Assembly (NCBI GenBank): GCA_027604185.1
Contig: JADGKB010000080.1
Coordinates: forward strand, 1 to 64,000
Reading direction: 5' to 3'
From: Boothiomyces macroporosus
Taxonomy: Eukaryota; Chytridiomycota; Chytridiomycetes; Rhizophydiales; Terramycetaceae
DNA: 64,000 nucleotides
The notes below the pieces were generated by a model. It was given only the letters and a program-made list of their open reading frames with translations, made no database searches and was not told where the DNA came from. Shown piece after piece: positions 22,010 through 34,260 of the stretch (position 1 is the stretch's first letter; each line of letters opens with the position of its first letter). A program made the translations under genes and the position numbers.

Positions 22010-25000
22010 ATGGCTGTTGATAAACTAAATTCAAGCTGTACTGATACTCTGCGAAAGAAGATCGCTCCGAATGCTTGGAGCTACTTTACGGTGTCGTGGT
22101 TAACTCCTTTGTTGGTACATGGAAAAAAAGAACCACTTCAAGCCAAGGTAAAAACAGTACTAAGATTAAGGACCTGTATACACTGGGTGATAAAGACCAA
22201 TGCGAGTATTTGGGCAAGAAGATGGACAGTTACCGCAGTGAACTCGCACTTTTCTTGCAAGATCCAGAAACCCACAAAAAACCCAGTCTGTTTTTCCATG
22301 TCTGCAAGATTATATTATCTGAATTGTATACGTAGCTTAACTGTAGCTTGACAAACACAATGTTTTCACTCTGCTCAGTCATCCTGACACTCCTATTCCC
22401 ACAGGCACTTCAGCAAATGATCTTGTACATTACTCCTTTGTATACCGGAACATATTGGATTGATAACGGTATAGCATTGGCGTTCATTTTATTTGGAATT
22501 CAGCTCTTTAAATCGATATTTGCATCTTATTCACTGATTGTCCAAAGAAAGGTTACACAAAAGCTTAGTTCTATTCTTCAAGCGATTCTATTGGAAAAGA
22601 GTCTTCAACTTACTACAAAAGCCCGTTCAGTAATTATCGTCTAATCGTTAGGAATATCCTGAAGGAAAAATTATGAATATGATAAACAATGACATCAATC
22701 AAATAGCTAGGGGGGTTAATAATTTCAACTCTTGTGTTTTGGTTCCCCTCCAATTGGTGGTGTCATTTTACTGCCTGTTTACTCTATGTGGTATTTCCAC
22801 TTTTGCCGGAATTGGTGCCTTGGCTGTATTCTTGACAATTGCTATTATCGGCGGGCCATATATGGGTAAAAATATAGGTGCTGTAATGAAAGCAGGTGAT
22901 GCTAGAATCCAAGTGTTGCGTGAAATGTTGTACGGAATCAAGGTTGTTAAATTCCACGCAATGGAGAAATATTTCAAGGAAAAGTATATGGCCCTTAGGG
23001 AATACCAGCTAAAGATGATTACCAGGTTTGTGCTATATATTGCTTTTGTACAGGGTATTTCTGGTCTCGCTCCAACTGGGGTATGTATTGCCCTATTCCT
23101 CACTTATGCAGCGACTGGCCATTCTATGACTCCAGATATTGTATTTGCTGCTATCGCTTACATCAATATCATTGCTTCAGTTATGTGGGATGTTCAATTC
23201 TTCTTTGACTCCTACTACAGAGCCAAGATATCTTTTGAAAGAGTGTCTGAATTTCTATTGGCGCAAGAGATGAAGCACAAAAGACATCATACTCAAAAGA
23301 TTGATTCAAAGTATGCCATTCAATTGGATAGTGTCTCATGGAAATGGGAAGCTTCTGCACCAGCAGCCAAAGATAGCAAGGTTGACAAGAAGGCTGAAAA
23401 TAAATCGAAAGAAGTTGAACCAAAAGAATCTAAACCTCAATTCACCATGGAAATTGCCAATCTAAAGATCGCCAAAGGCTCGCTTGTCGGTATCGTGGGT
23501 CCAATTGGTAGCGGTAAAAGTACTTTCTTTTCAGGTTTAATTGGGGAAGCTGCAAAAATTTCAGGAACTGTTCTGCTTAACGGCAAAGTTGCGTACTGCC
23601 AACAACTGCCATGGATCCTATCTGGGTCACTTGAAAAGAATATTCTTTTCCATCAACCACTTGACCAAGAAAAACTGAATCAATGTGTTGCCGCCAGTGG
23701 GCTCTCCAAGGACCTTAGGGATTTGAGTGATGGAATCAAAACTGTGATTGGAGAAAATGGTGTTAACTTGTCTGGTGGTCAGAAATCAAGACTGGCACTT
23801 GCACGAGCGCTGTACTATGACGCGGATATCTACCTATTGGATGACCCAATAGCCTCTTTGGATGCTCAAGTAGGAAGAGAAGTTTTCCAGAATGCGATTC
23901 AAGGGTATCTAAAAAACAAGACTGTTATCCTTGCTACACATCAACTTCATTTCTTGCAGCAAGTGGATAAAGTGATTGCTTTAGATGAAGGCAAAATTGG
24001 AGAGTATGGAACGTTTACTGAATTACTCCAAAACAAAGATGGTTTGCTAAAGAAAATGGTCGCATCCTACAAGTTTGAGGATGAAGTAGAAACTGAATCA
24101 GTAGAAAAATCAGAAGATTTGGAAAAGGAAGACAACAAGAATGCATCAGAATTTATTGAAGAAGAGGAAAAAGAAGTCGGTTCGGTCAAATCATCAGTGT
24201 TCTTGGCTTATGTAAGAGCTTGTGGAGGCTGGTTTCTTCCTATTGTGACTATTTTATGGTCAATCTCCAATTCTGCTGTTGAAACCTTTTTACCTCTTTG
24301 GATTTCTGCATGGACCAGTGATCGAGACACCAGCAAGTACAGCTATTATATGACTGTCTACGGAATTGCTGCCCTCATAGTAGCTATTCTAAGCATTGGT
24401 TCTTTCTTGGTTTCATTTGTAATGACTGTTCGGGCTTCCAGAAACCTTCACGACAACGCCATTGATGCCCTCTTTCGAGCTCCCATGTACTTTTTTGAGC
24501 GCAACCCAATTGGAAGAATTATCAACCGACTCAGCTCAGATGTTTCTGCAACTGATTTGAGTTTGCATATGGTTTTGATGAACAGTATCTATTGCTTCCT
24601 TTCCTTGATTCAAAGTATCTTGATCATTTGTTTGGCCTCGTGGTACCTTATCTGTAAGTAAATTTCTTAATTTAGTTGCATTCGCCATCCTTGGGGCGCT
24701 ATATTCCATTCTGTACAAGACCTACCAACCTGCAAACATTGAATTGAAAAGAATCCGATCTACACAAAAGTCCCCACTTGATTCACATGTCACAGAGTCG
24801 TTGACGGGATCGTCAACTATTAGAGCTTATGGATGTGAAGACGAATTCCTAACTGTTCAAAAACAGCTGATTGATGAGTTCCAAAGTGTTGATTATACTT
24901 TTGCATCTGCAAAGATTTGGCTCTCAATGAGGATCGGTGTATTGTCCTCGTTTATTGCACTCGCTCTCGGTGTACTATCTGTAGCTTCCAAAAATTGGTC

Positions 25001-26031
25001 TCATGATTTAGCTGCTTCTGTCGGGATAGCACTGACTTTTGTTCCAAGCATGGCAGAATTAATTGGACGCTTCTTGGAAATGATTGGTTCTGGTGAAGGT
25101 AATTGACTGTCTGATTTCAGCGGAAATGAACTCTATTGAAAGATTGAATCACTACGGACATAATCTTCCTAAAGAAGCAGCGTATACTCTTCCTTCTGAT
25201 CCAAAAGAGCAAGTTTGGCCGTCCAAGGGTGATGTAAAGATCGAACACTTGGAATTGTGCTACTCGTCAAGAATGGACTACCCTGTAATCAAAGACCTTA
25301 CTGTTTCATTCAAGGCTGGAGAAAAGATTGGAGTTGTTGGAAGAACAGGTTCTGGTAAATCCACACTTGTTACTGCATTCTTTAGAATGATGGAGCCAAC
25401 CAAAGGAAAAGTCCTTATAGACGGTCAAGGTATATCCAATCTGATCCTAGATATTTCCAGAGTTGGGCTAACAACTCTCAGAAGCCGCCTACAAATGATA
25501 CCTCAAGATCCAGTTTTGTTTGCAGGAACTATTAGATCTAATCTTGATTATGAGAATGTGTATACTGATGATCAACTTTGGAAAGCCCTGGAGCACTCTG
25601 GTCTAAAGAATTACGTTGTTGAATTGCCGGAAAAACTTGAAGCTCCCGTTACCTCCAATGGACAAAATTTGTCTGTTGGTCAACGCCAGTTAGTGTGCCT
25701 TTCTCGTGCTATACTCAAAGAGCCACGTTTGATGGTTATGGATGAAGCCACCTCTTCTGTAGATGAAGAATCAAACACCTTGATCCAGAAAGCTATATTT
25801 GACAATTTTGAAAACACCACGGTGATCAGTATCGCACATAGAATCAACACCATCGCTGAATTCGATCGAGTCCTGGTTTTGGATGCAGGTGAGCTGGCTG
25901 AATTTGATAGCCCACACAATCTCCTCTCCAATCCACATTCCATCTTTACGGAAATGGTTGAAGCATCCGGAAAAGCAAATTCGCAACTTATCCGCGAACT
26001 GGCTAGAAAGCATCATGAATCTGCACAATAA
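22010..26031 (+). CDS. ABCC/MRP-type ABC transporter (short form, no TMD0)
   Basis: Six exons: 22010-22147, 22171-22325, 22347-22629, 22652-24653, 24676-25099, 25122-26031; introns 23, 21, 22, 22 and 22 nt; 1303 aa. TMD1, NBD1, TMD2, NBD2 in order. NBD1 has Walker A GPIGSGKST, signature LSGGQKSRLALARAL and Walker B YLLDDP. NBD2 has GRTGSGKSTL, a degenerate signature LSVGQRQLVCLSRAI and LMVMDEATSSVD. Such transporters export glutathione conjugates and organic anions from the cytosol at the plasma membrane or vacuole. The protein starts directly before TMD1, so the N-terminal TMD0 of long MRPs is absent. Every junction restores family sequence, e.g. KARS-EYPEGKI and GEAEMNSIERL. A Lys/Glu-rich insert lies before NBD1. 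Confidence 0.93.
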
Positions 26032-26109
26032 ACGAATTCAGAAAGCATCATGAATCTGCACAATAAACGAATTCAGAAAGCATCATGAATCTGTACAATA
26101 AACGAGTTC
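26005..26109. repeat. three tandem 35-bp units covering the transporter's 3' end
   Basis: Units 26005-26039, 26040-26074 and 26075-26109. Each contains AGAAAGCATCATGAATCTG; the third differs at two positions. The first unit encodes the last codons and stop of the transporter, so the array duplicated the gene terminus and spilled into the spacer. Confidence 0.95.
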
Positions 26110-26127
26110 ATTTTCATTTGTATTTTT

Positions 26128-26796
26128 ATGGACCACCAAACCGCAATCTCACTTTTGGAACCGTACAGCAGTTGCGATATTTCGGATGCACTGTGCAAAC
26201 TCATCCATTTAAACATCATCGGGCATTTCCCAAGAGTGGTTTCTTACTCTCCAAAAACCCCAGTCAGGATAGCTGGACCTGCGTACACTGTGGAGTTTGT
26301 CCTAACTTCCAACACTGCTGCTGCAAAAGCAAAGATGAATCACGTAGATACAGCACCGCCAGGCTCAATTATTGTAATTAAAGCACACAGGGATGCGCCT
26401 AATGCTGTTTGGGGAGGTTTAATGACAGCAAGAGCCAAAAGCGTTGGTGTAAAGGGGGCAGTGATTGATGGAAATATCCGGGATATTGCTGAATTACATG
26501 AATTTGATTTTCCAGTCTGGGCATCTGGGCAATCAACAATGGGAGCTGCACCATTTTGTCGCCCAACTGGAGTAACAGAGCCAATTACTATTGGAGAGGC
26601 AACTCCCTGGCCAGTTGTGGTGAAAACCGGCGATATCATTGTTGCAGACGAAGATGGCGTGGTAAGAATTCCTCTGGAACATGTAGAACTTGTTGCAAAA
26701 GAATGCAAGTTGCGTGTAGAGATGGACAAGAAGTGCATGCACGACATTAAGAACGGATCTACCATTGTGGACGCATTTGCAAAGCACCGCAAGTGA
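26128..26796 (+). CDS. RraA-like protein / HMG-CHA aldolase family
   Basis: Single exon, 222 aa, starting 18 bp after the 35-bp repeat array. The early CDISDAL motif, the metal/pyruvate-binding loop GGLMTARAKSVGVKGAVIDG and the block GNIRDIAELHEFDFPVWA are diagnostic of the RraA fold (4-hydroxy-4-methyl-2-oxoglutarate aldolase and oxaloacetate decarboxylase relatives, as in yeast YER010C). The Arg and Asp of the catalytic GxxRD are present. Likely a cytosolic trimer or hexamer. In eukaryotes the physiological substrate is not settled, so I leave the reaction open. Confidence 0.88.
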   Translation: MDHQTAISLLEPYSSCDISDALCKLIHLNIIGHFPRVVSYSPKTPVRIAGPAYTVEFVLTSNTAAAKAKMNHVDTAPPGSIIVIKAHRDAPNAVWGGLMTARAKSVGVKGAVIDGNIRDIAELHEFDFPVWASGQSTMGAAPFCRPTGVTEPITIGEATPWPVVVKTGDIIVADEDGVVRIPLEHVELVAKECKLRVEMDKKCMHDIKNGSTIVDAFAKHRK

Positions 26797-26811
26797 AATA
26801 TAAAAGTTATA

Positions 26812-28500
26812 TTAGTTAAATCTATCCAATGCTGTTCTTTTCGGTTCTGTGTATTCACCTTTTTGTTTCTTGCGTTCGATTTCCCTTTCCTTCTTTTGCT
26901 TTTCAAGCTTTTCTTTAAGGTCTATACGTTTTTGGTCCACTACATTGCCTTGTTTGCGGAGATATCTTCTTTGGGAAGAAGATTTTCCTCTAGCTCTCTT
27001 TCTTGGTACAAATGTCTCTCCAGGGTGATTTGCCTGTATTTAAATAACTGCTTACCTCCCAAGCCAGTTTTGCTTCTTGCGCTATTACCTCAGCAGGAGC
27101 ACGATCAACCTTACCCAAAAATGTAGGGTCAAGTGTAATCATTTCAGGCTGAATCTTATCCAATAGAGAGTGCACTTCAGATTCTTGACGTTGCTTGACT
27201 GTTTGGTAAGGGTTGGCTTCAAATGTATCAAAGTTTGGCTCTCCAGACCCTGAATATTAATAATGAATCTACCTGGAATAACCAGACTTGAAATACCACT
27301 TGCGTGACCACAGCCTAAAATATCTTCATATGGACAGAATTCAAGGTCTTGGATAGAAGAACCGGGGAATAAATGTGTCATATACGGTTCAGTCTGTTTC
27401 ATTTTGTAAGAGTCTTTCCAGATTGTCAATCTTGGACCACTTCCAACCGCTAAAAGACCCTTTGCAGAGAATTTCAATGAAGATGCTGGTGAAGTAGTAA
27501 AATATGCATTCAATTCCTTGTAAGTGCGGATATCCCACAACTTCAATTGGCCATCTAAACCTGCGGTTGCCATATACTTTCCACTGTTATCAATTGCCAA
27601 TGCTTGAACAGGGCCCTTATGGCATAATATTTTAACTAGAGGCGAGCTCATAGATGGGGACCACAACGTAACTGTACCATTTGAGTGTCCCAGGTGCATG
27701 ACAGCGTTGTATGGATTCTGAGCTAAAACATCACATTTCCCTATAATCAATTCATTAATTACCCAACTTTGTACGGTGTTCAGCAACCAAGGTTCCAGTA
27801 GATACATCTTGATACTTCAAGTAACCGGCGTTACCGACACTCACCAATAAATAGTGATATGGCAAAAAGTCCAACTTGTTTGCTTCAATATGGTCCTTCA
27901 AAACATGCAGTTCCATTCCAGATTGGTCATAAATATAAGTGTACTTTTTTTGAGCGACAGCAAACAAGGTTTCATTTTGAAGCCATGCCACATCCTTTAC
28001 AGTCTCGCCAAGATGCAGCTCACATCCTAGCTTTCCTTCCTGCCAGTCAAACGTAGCAACATGTCCTTTCCTCCCGCCAATTATCATATATCTGGGTTAA
28101 CATAACCTTTACTTTCCGTTCCTGGTGTAATTCAGTGCGTATGGCCCAAACTCTGGCAATTTTAAATCAAACATTTTCCTGGAAGTATTAACGTCAACTG
28201 CGTTCTTGAGTTCCTTTTGACTGAATTTCCAAGTCCTTTCCATTCCTTCTTGCTCCAGATATCCCGCATCCTGAGTCAACAGTAATTCAGCCTGCGCAGC
28301 TTTGTATGCAGCTTCCTTTGCCTTCTTTTCAGTCTTTCTTAGTTTTCCTTTCAATTTTTTATCTTGGATTTCCTGCAATTAACAACAGTTACTTTGATAG
28401 GGATTGAGGATTTCTCCCTCAGATATTTATTCGCTAATTTGGCATTTGGGTCGACCTTGGGTTTGGCAGGAGACTCTTCCAGCTTTCTCTTTTCAACCAT
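26812..28500 (-). CDS. UTP7: SSU processome WD-repeat protein Utp7 (WDR46)
   Basis: Six exons: 28500-28393, 28372-28113, 28091-27763, 27740-27273, 27249-27056, 27033-26812. Introns are 20, 21, 22, 23 and 22 nt; 527 codons (526 aa). A basic coiled N-terminus ([18 protein letters not shown]) leads to WD repeats, e.g. [33 protein letters not shown]. The BING4 C-terminal domain begins [17 protein letters not shown] and ends KRTALDRFN. All five junctions fall inside conserved sequence and are restored by splicing. Utp7 acts in the nucleolus in 18S rRNA processing. The ATG is only 30 bp from the dihydroorotase ATG on the other strand. Confidence 0.94.
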
Positions 28501-28530
28501 CAAAAATAAAAAAAACAAAAAAAAATCTTA
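28501..28530. promoter_or_regulatory. 30-bp divergent spacer (UTP7 / dihydroorotase)
   Basis: Thirty bases, mostly A on the plus strand, lie between two divergent ATGs. A poly(dA:dT)-like tract could exclude nucleosomes. Both leaders cannot fit without extreme shortness or overlap with the opposite gene. Confidence 0.55.
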
Positions 28531-29588
28531 ATGCAAAAAACTCTACCGCTCATTGATGATTTCCATGTCCATCTTCGCCAAGGAGCATTGATGGAGAAAG
28601 TCACTCCTTCGCTTGAACAAGGCGGTTGCAGATTAGCTTATGTTATGCCGAATCTCACACCTCCTATTACTACCACCAAACAAGCAATGGAATACAAGGA
28701 AAAACTACAAAAATTAGCTCCAAATGTCGAATTTCTGATGACCTTGTATCTCAACCCTGAGCTTACTGTTGAAGAAATTTACGCTGCTGCCAAGGCTGGA
28801 ATTAAAGGGGTAAAGTCTTACCCCAGAGGAGTTACTACCAACAGTGAAGGCGGAATTGAAAGTTACACTGTCTACTACCCAATCTTTGAAGCCATGGAAA
28901 AGACTGGAATGGTTTTAAATTTGCATGGTGAAATTCCAAGCGATGCTACATCAGTAATTCTTGTTAATGGTAGAATGTCTGCGTATTGAACGCCGAGGAG
29001 ATGTTTTTAACTCATTTACAATCTTTGCATAGAGATTTTCCGAATTTAAAGATTGTGTTGGAACACGCAACGTCCAAAGCTGCTGTAGATATGGTAAAGT
29101 CTCTTGGGCCAACTGTGGGGTGTACCATTACTGTACATCACTTGCAGCTGGTTGTCGACGACTGGGCTGGTTGCTGCCACAACTTTTGCAAGCCAGTTGC
29201 CAAATTCCCAAAAGACAGAGATGCCCTTCGTCAAGTAGTCAAAGAAGGACACCCAAGATTCTTTTTGGGAACTGATTCTGCACCTCATCCAAGAACGGCA
29301 AAAGAAACTAGCAAAGCTGCAGCAGGTGTATTTGTTACACCATACCTTGCTTCCTATTTGGCATCCATTCTTGATTCATTCGGTGCTTTGGATAAATTGG
29401 AAGGATTCGCATGTAAATTTGGTAGACAATTTTATGGAATTGCTGATTCAAAGGACAGCAAAGTATTGAACTTGGCAAAAGAAGATTTTACTGTTCCTCA
29501 AGAATTCCAGTATGTGAATGACGCTGGGGTTGAAGCAGCCATTGTACCTTTCCTAGCAGGTAAAGCAATGAGCTGGAAGTTGAAATAA
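28531..29588 (+). CDS. URA4: dihydroorotase, type II
   Basis: Exons 28531-28953 and 28974-29588, 20-nt intron (28954-28973); 345 aa, the usual size. The zinc-binding HxH is in DDFHVHLRQG, the carboxylated Lys in GIKGVKSYPRG, further ligands in NLHGE and EHAT, and the catalytic Asp in FFLGTDSAPHP. The junction restores SDATS-NVCVLNAEEMF. The enzyme cyclises N-carbamoyl-aspartate to dihydroorotate in de novo pyrimidine synthesis, in the cytosol. It is a stand-alone enzyme, as in yeast Ura4 and bacterial PyrC, not part of a CAD fusion. Uracil salvage is represented by the phosphoribosyltransferase at 47.8 kb. Confidence 0.96.
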
Positions 29589-29664
29589 GTGTAATAAATC
29601 GTATGAAGCAGTATTACTTTTTTAATTCGAATCAAGCAAAGTAGGATACCTTTCAACGCTTTAT

Positions 29665-32191
29665 TTAACTAACTAGTGATAGAGGAATATTAGTTGCAAA
29701 ATAATACACTCCATTGTTGTTTTTGATGGCAATTTGTAAAAGATTGATTGGATTCATCTGCTGTGGATTCCCTGTCTTGAACAGTGTCAAACTAGTCTTG
29801 TAGGTTTGATTTGGAGCAAGATCAGGAACTGTCAAAGCACTAGGAACTAGACCATAGGAGTTGACATTAAACTGGACGGCAAAATCGTTCATTACTGCAG
29901 TGTCTTTGTTGGTTATTGTCAAATCCATAAACAGTTGTCCGTTTCTAATATTAAATTCGGTTTACCTAGAAGCGAAATTGCCAAGCATTTCTAGCCCTTT
30001 TGCATTTGCGCCACTCAAAAATGTCTCTTGTTGAACAGGTTGAACTGTTGGGGGAGAAGAGAGAGATGGTGTTGTTGTGGCAGGAGTGATTGGACCACCC
30101 ATATCCATATCCAACAGGTCCATCAAGTTGCTTGTCTTTGTTTGAACGGCTGGAGAGATATTGGTGGTAGGTGGAGCACCAAAGTCAAGATCTAGGAGGT
30201 CTCCAATCAAGTTACCAGTTCCCATGGCTTGTGCAGTTTCAAGAATCACACTGGCTTCAACTTTATCTTCTCCGTCAGCAAGGCTATAATTAAAAAAAAT
30301 TACAATTCTTTGTAGGAATTCATGTCAACATATGATCCTCCACCTAACAGCGCAGGTGACTTGTGAGAAACTGAGGCCAATGTACCAATATTTCTAATCA
30401 GCTCATCAAGAAGTGCTTCTGAAACTGTTCCTTGCTCTGATTCAATTGGAGGCTTTTCTGCCAGCACAACTTTTTTGGCTGTTTCAGGGTTAGCTGATAA
30501 TAGTCTCCAGTATACAAATGCGCGATCTCTGATGTCTGGATTGTCGTTTTGTTCAGTTGCGTTTTGAAGTACTTTTTGAACCATTGATTGCGCACTAGAA
30601 GGCTTTTTCAAGAATAATTTGACAGTGGCAGTAATAAGCTGAAGCTGTACTTTGGTATTTTCATACCTGAAATTCTCCAAAAATTGCTCAATCAACTCTC
30701 CGGCATTATCAATTTGTTGGGCATATTCTCCAATAATCCAAATCAGTGCTGCTTTTGAATCTGATTCATCCAAACTTTCAAGACTTTGACACAGTGTTGG
30801 GATTACGCCTTCGTATTTGCTTGGATACTTTCTGAAAATATCTTTCATCACAACAATAGTTTCCTGTACTATGTAATTGACGCCCATTGATAGCAAATTC
30901 ATCAAAACTTTTACACATCTGTCACTTGCAACTGGAACTTTAATTGCGCATCGCCCAATTGCCCTAACCGACTTTCGCACAAAATCCACGTCTACTTCAT
31001 TCGCATATCTATATCAAAGTAGGAGTACTCTTTCAATTCGGATAAAATCTGGTCAATGTTTGATTCACAACATAACTTGATCAAAACTTCTAGTTTTTCC
31101 AACTTTACATAGGGAGGATCATTGTACTTTGTGAAAAATACTCTGGTTTCCTGACTAAGTATTTCTGGTCGCTTTTGCAAAATTAAATTGATGTTTCGAA
31201 GTGCAACATACTGAATTTCTGGTTCTGTAGACAACAAAGTAACTAATGGCGGTGCTAGTTTGCGGACAATAGTGGTATTCAATTCTTCAGATATATTAAA
31301 GTCCAAATAAACCATCAGTACTTTAACTGCAGCCAATACCACACTGGCATTGACGTGTTGTAATCTTGGGACGACCCTTTCAATGATATCTCCAGCTTCC
31401 CTGGCATTCTTTGGTCTGTATGTTGCCAATGTAGTTAAAATGCATGTTTGTCCCCATCTACTATTACGAAATGCTTACTCTGTACATTCATTCAAAGCTG
31501 CCAATAGCTTTGTCAGTATAACATCATTAATGACCAGTATATCTTTTTGAACACTAGCTTCGCTAATTTCAGACAATGCAGCAACGGCGTTAGCTATAAC
31601 CTACATTAAATCAAAATACCATAGGGTTTCTGTCAGACAGCAATTCCTGCAAGATTTGTACAAATCCATTTTCAATCGCAGTTTGTGGATTTAAATCGAA
31701 AAGCTTGGCAATACATAAGGCAGAAGTCTTGCGGACATATGGATCAGTATCAGTGAGGGATTTCTTTAGTGGATCCATTAAATAATCAAAAATCTTTTCT
31801 ACACGCAAACACCCCATTGTACGTATTGCTAACGCTCTGATTAAAGGATTTGGATCATCGGAATCCTGCGTTAATCCAAAATACTTTGACAAATGTATTG
31901 ACGGCTAAAATAACTAATTCCGGCTGTGTTTTGGCGTAATTGATCAAGTACAGGTAAATGAGCTTCTTCAATTCCAAGTCTTCGGTCTGCATATTTTTAA
32001 CTACATCCGGAAACAGTGCAGAAACATCTTTCCCAAGGGTCATATTCGCAATGACTTTCTTTACCGTTTCCTTTCTCTTCTCTCGATATTCGCTATTGAG
32101 ATCGGCTTTCAATTCGAAATTTTCTCCTAATATCAACCATTTAATTACCCTTCTTTGTCGTTGAAAAGAATCTTGGTTTCCCAGCTTCCAT
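29665..32191 (-). CDS. AP complex beta-adaptin (AP-1 type), short ear
   Basis: Eight exons: 32191-32149, 32126-31885, 31865-31620, 31600-31479, 31457-31029, 31008-30304, 30283-29966, 29944-29665. Introns are 22, 19, 19, 21, 20, 20 and 21 nt; 795 codons (794 aa). The HEAT-repeat trunk is highly conserved ([33 protein letters not shown] blocks, [11 protein letters not shown]). The hinge has two clathrin-box-like motifs, LLDLDFG and LLDMDMG. The C-terminus covers the ear sandwich and stops at [16 protein letters not shown], without the platform subdomain of animal beta-adaptins; only 76 bp remain before the next gene. It functions in clathrin-coated vesicle sorting at the trans-Golgi/endosome. 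Confidence 0.93.
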
Positions 32192-32219
32192 TGCGATTGG
32201 AAAATTAAAATCGCGAATT

Positions 32220-32570
32220 TCAAAGCAGTTTTATTGAAAGCAAATCCAAAGGGCTCTTGATGTTTGAACAGGCAGATAGCCCTAGTAGTTGCAGCATGGG
32301 GTTCATGGTTCTGTCCCACATTGTGTTGCACCCGAAATATACAGTAAAGAGCTGCCATGGTAAAAGAAGGGCAAGGGACACCACTAGGATAGTAAGGGAG
32401 ACCTGGGAAAGATTGGGCGAGAGTTGAAGGTTGAATTTAGGCATAATACTCTTTGGAAGCTGAGGGAGGATCTTTTCAGTGTAATATTGAACACGGTCTG
32501 CTACTGTTGGAGAGTCAGTTGAATAGAATTTTGAGGTAGGAAATGCCTGTGATTTTCTTGCTTTGGACAT
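32220..32570 (-). CDS. hypothetical single-pass membrane protein
   Basis: Open frame of 116 aa from an ATG at 32570, 28 bp upstream of the beta-adaptin ATG on the same strand. A basic N-terminus and a predicted helical region precede one strong membrane segment at about residues 57-80 ([22 protein letters not shown]) and a short tail. I recognise no family. It could be a real small gene, or it could have an unseen intron near its 3' end; support is only the ATG, length and the clean membrane helix. Confidence 0.45.
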   Translation of the reverse strand: MSKARKSQAFPTSKFYSTDSPTVADRVQYYTEKILPQLPKSIMPKFNLQLSPNLSQVSLTILVVSLALLLPWQLFTVYFGCNTMWDRTMNPMLQLLGLSACSNIKSPLDLLSIKLL

Positions 32571-32793
32571 GGTGAATAATTTCGATTCTCCATTTTTATC
32601 CCTTTCATGTCATTGTCAAAGATTTGAATATGACATTGATTTACACAGTTGGCTGAACAATTAGAACTCGCATTTCCCGATACAACCGCACTGGTAAATT
32701 GCTAGGAGCCGGCATAGATATTTTTGTCTACTTAAGATTTTCGAAAATCACATACCAAACACGACTATTAACTGTGCGCTTTGTTAATTTAAT

Positions 32794-33828
32794 TTATTGA
32801 GTCCAAAGAGAGATTCTACCATCTTCGCCTCCTGATATAAAGTAAGAATTCTAATATTAACAAAAAATTACGTTCAGGTCCCAATAAGTACCCCTGACAA
32901 TATCAGAGTGACCACCATTCAGTGTAAAGGTCAATTCCAATCCATTCAAGCTGACATTCAGGATACCAACTGCACCATCTTGGGATCCAGCAGTCAAATA
33001 CAGTCTTTCATGACTTGGTTCATAGTAGCAATCAATACAATAGTCCAGTTTTAATTCCGGAGTGTTTGCTCGAACATCTCCAAAGCTGCATATTTGATTT
33101 GCTTCTTCAAAAGTCCAGATTGAAAAGGTTTCCATGTGCGTGAGGCAATACAAGTACTCGTAATTTGGTCCGAAATATCCAATCTTTGAAACAGAGTCCG
33201 CTTTAATTACTTGGTACAGGGCATCATCTTCTTCCATGGTTTCCAGGTTATATAAACAGAATAATCTTTGTAAAATCAAAGTTACCCATCGGTCGATCCA
33301 GATATCATGGCTTTTGGTTCTGAAGGATGAAATTTGATTTGAGTTACGTCGTCTGAATGGCATTCTTCAAATCTCTTGTAGATGGTGTTCAAGTTTCTTA
33401 AATCCCAAAAATTAATGTAAGAATCTTCTCCAGTTAATTCTGTCCCACAAGCCAGCAATGTATGTGAAGAGTTAATGTCAAATGATATAACTGGTTTCTC
33501 GGCTATATTTAATGGGAATATTACCAACCAGTTGGTGAACTGCTGAATTGGTACGTGAATCGTAAAGCAATATCGTCCCTGACTTGTTTCCTGCCCATAG
33601 CAAGTGTGGGGATTCAGTATCAAACATGCAGTGAGTCAAAATAGTGTCTTGAGTTGGAGGTGGTAAGCAAGTGAGCAATTGTAAAGTTGAAATATCATGC
33701 AAATGAATTTCACCATTTGAAAGAGGTGCTCCAAAAACCTGGCTGTTAACAGGCGGTCTAATTATATCTAATGGATACACTTGGTTTGGCTTTGTTATCG
33801 AATTTCGCAGTTGAAATGGTGTGGTCAT
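32794..33828 (-). CDS. WD-repeat protein WDR89
   Basis: Four exons: 33828-33525, 33502-33286, 33265-32872, 32850-32794; introns 22, 20 and 21 nt; 324 codons (323 aa). WD units include LTCCLPPP-like strands, LLWAGNKSGTILLYDSR, FHPSEPKAMISGSTDG-LFCLYNLE and the last WDLN-NSYFISGGEDGRISLW. The order and the acidic EEDDAL loop after the STDG repeat match WDR89 family members. Function is poorly known in any organism; it is probably a scaffold. The last exon is only 57 bp and completes the final blade, so the propeller is intact only when spliced. Confidence 0.86.
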
Positions 33829-34260
33829 TTTTTCTTGTCAAAAAAAATAACGAGGTTTTCCAACTGGTATGATAGATGAGAGTAACCTTGCAATTTATTC
33901 ATCGCATTCAAGTTGTATTATTCAATGTGTATACTTTTAAGAGTCATGTTTCATAGTGCAACCGTTGGTTATATCATCAACATCTGCTCCCTTCTGTTTA
34001 TCCTGCAATGTGTATTCGTGTCTATGATGTGCTTGATTTTCAGTTGCTGATATATCCAATGAATATTTTTACCAGATTAATATCATTGAAATGTCAATGC
34101 AAGCGGAGATTTGAAAAAGTTTGAGATTCGAAATAGCTCGTCTTTCCAAAGATTAAAGTGAGATAGTCGATTCTTGTGCAATCTCTATGGGATAGTAGCA
34201 ATTTCAACAATGCCACAAAGTTAGCGAAAGGAATGTATCTCAATAGTAAGTATTGTCAAA
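33829..34260. other. intergenic region, WDR89 5' side and velvet 3' side
   Basis: 432 bp, AT-rich. It contains the WDR89 promoter and the velvet gene terminator. Nothing else could be supported. Confidence 0.4.

Noticed and set aside
22332..22346. 15-nt intron in the ABC transporter
   Set aside because: A 21-nt choice starting at 22326 has a normal donor, keeps the frame and fits the length distribution; 15 nt would be unique here.
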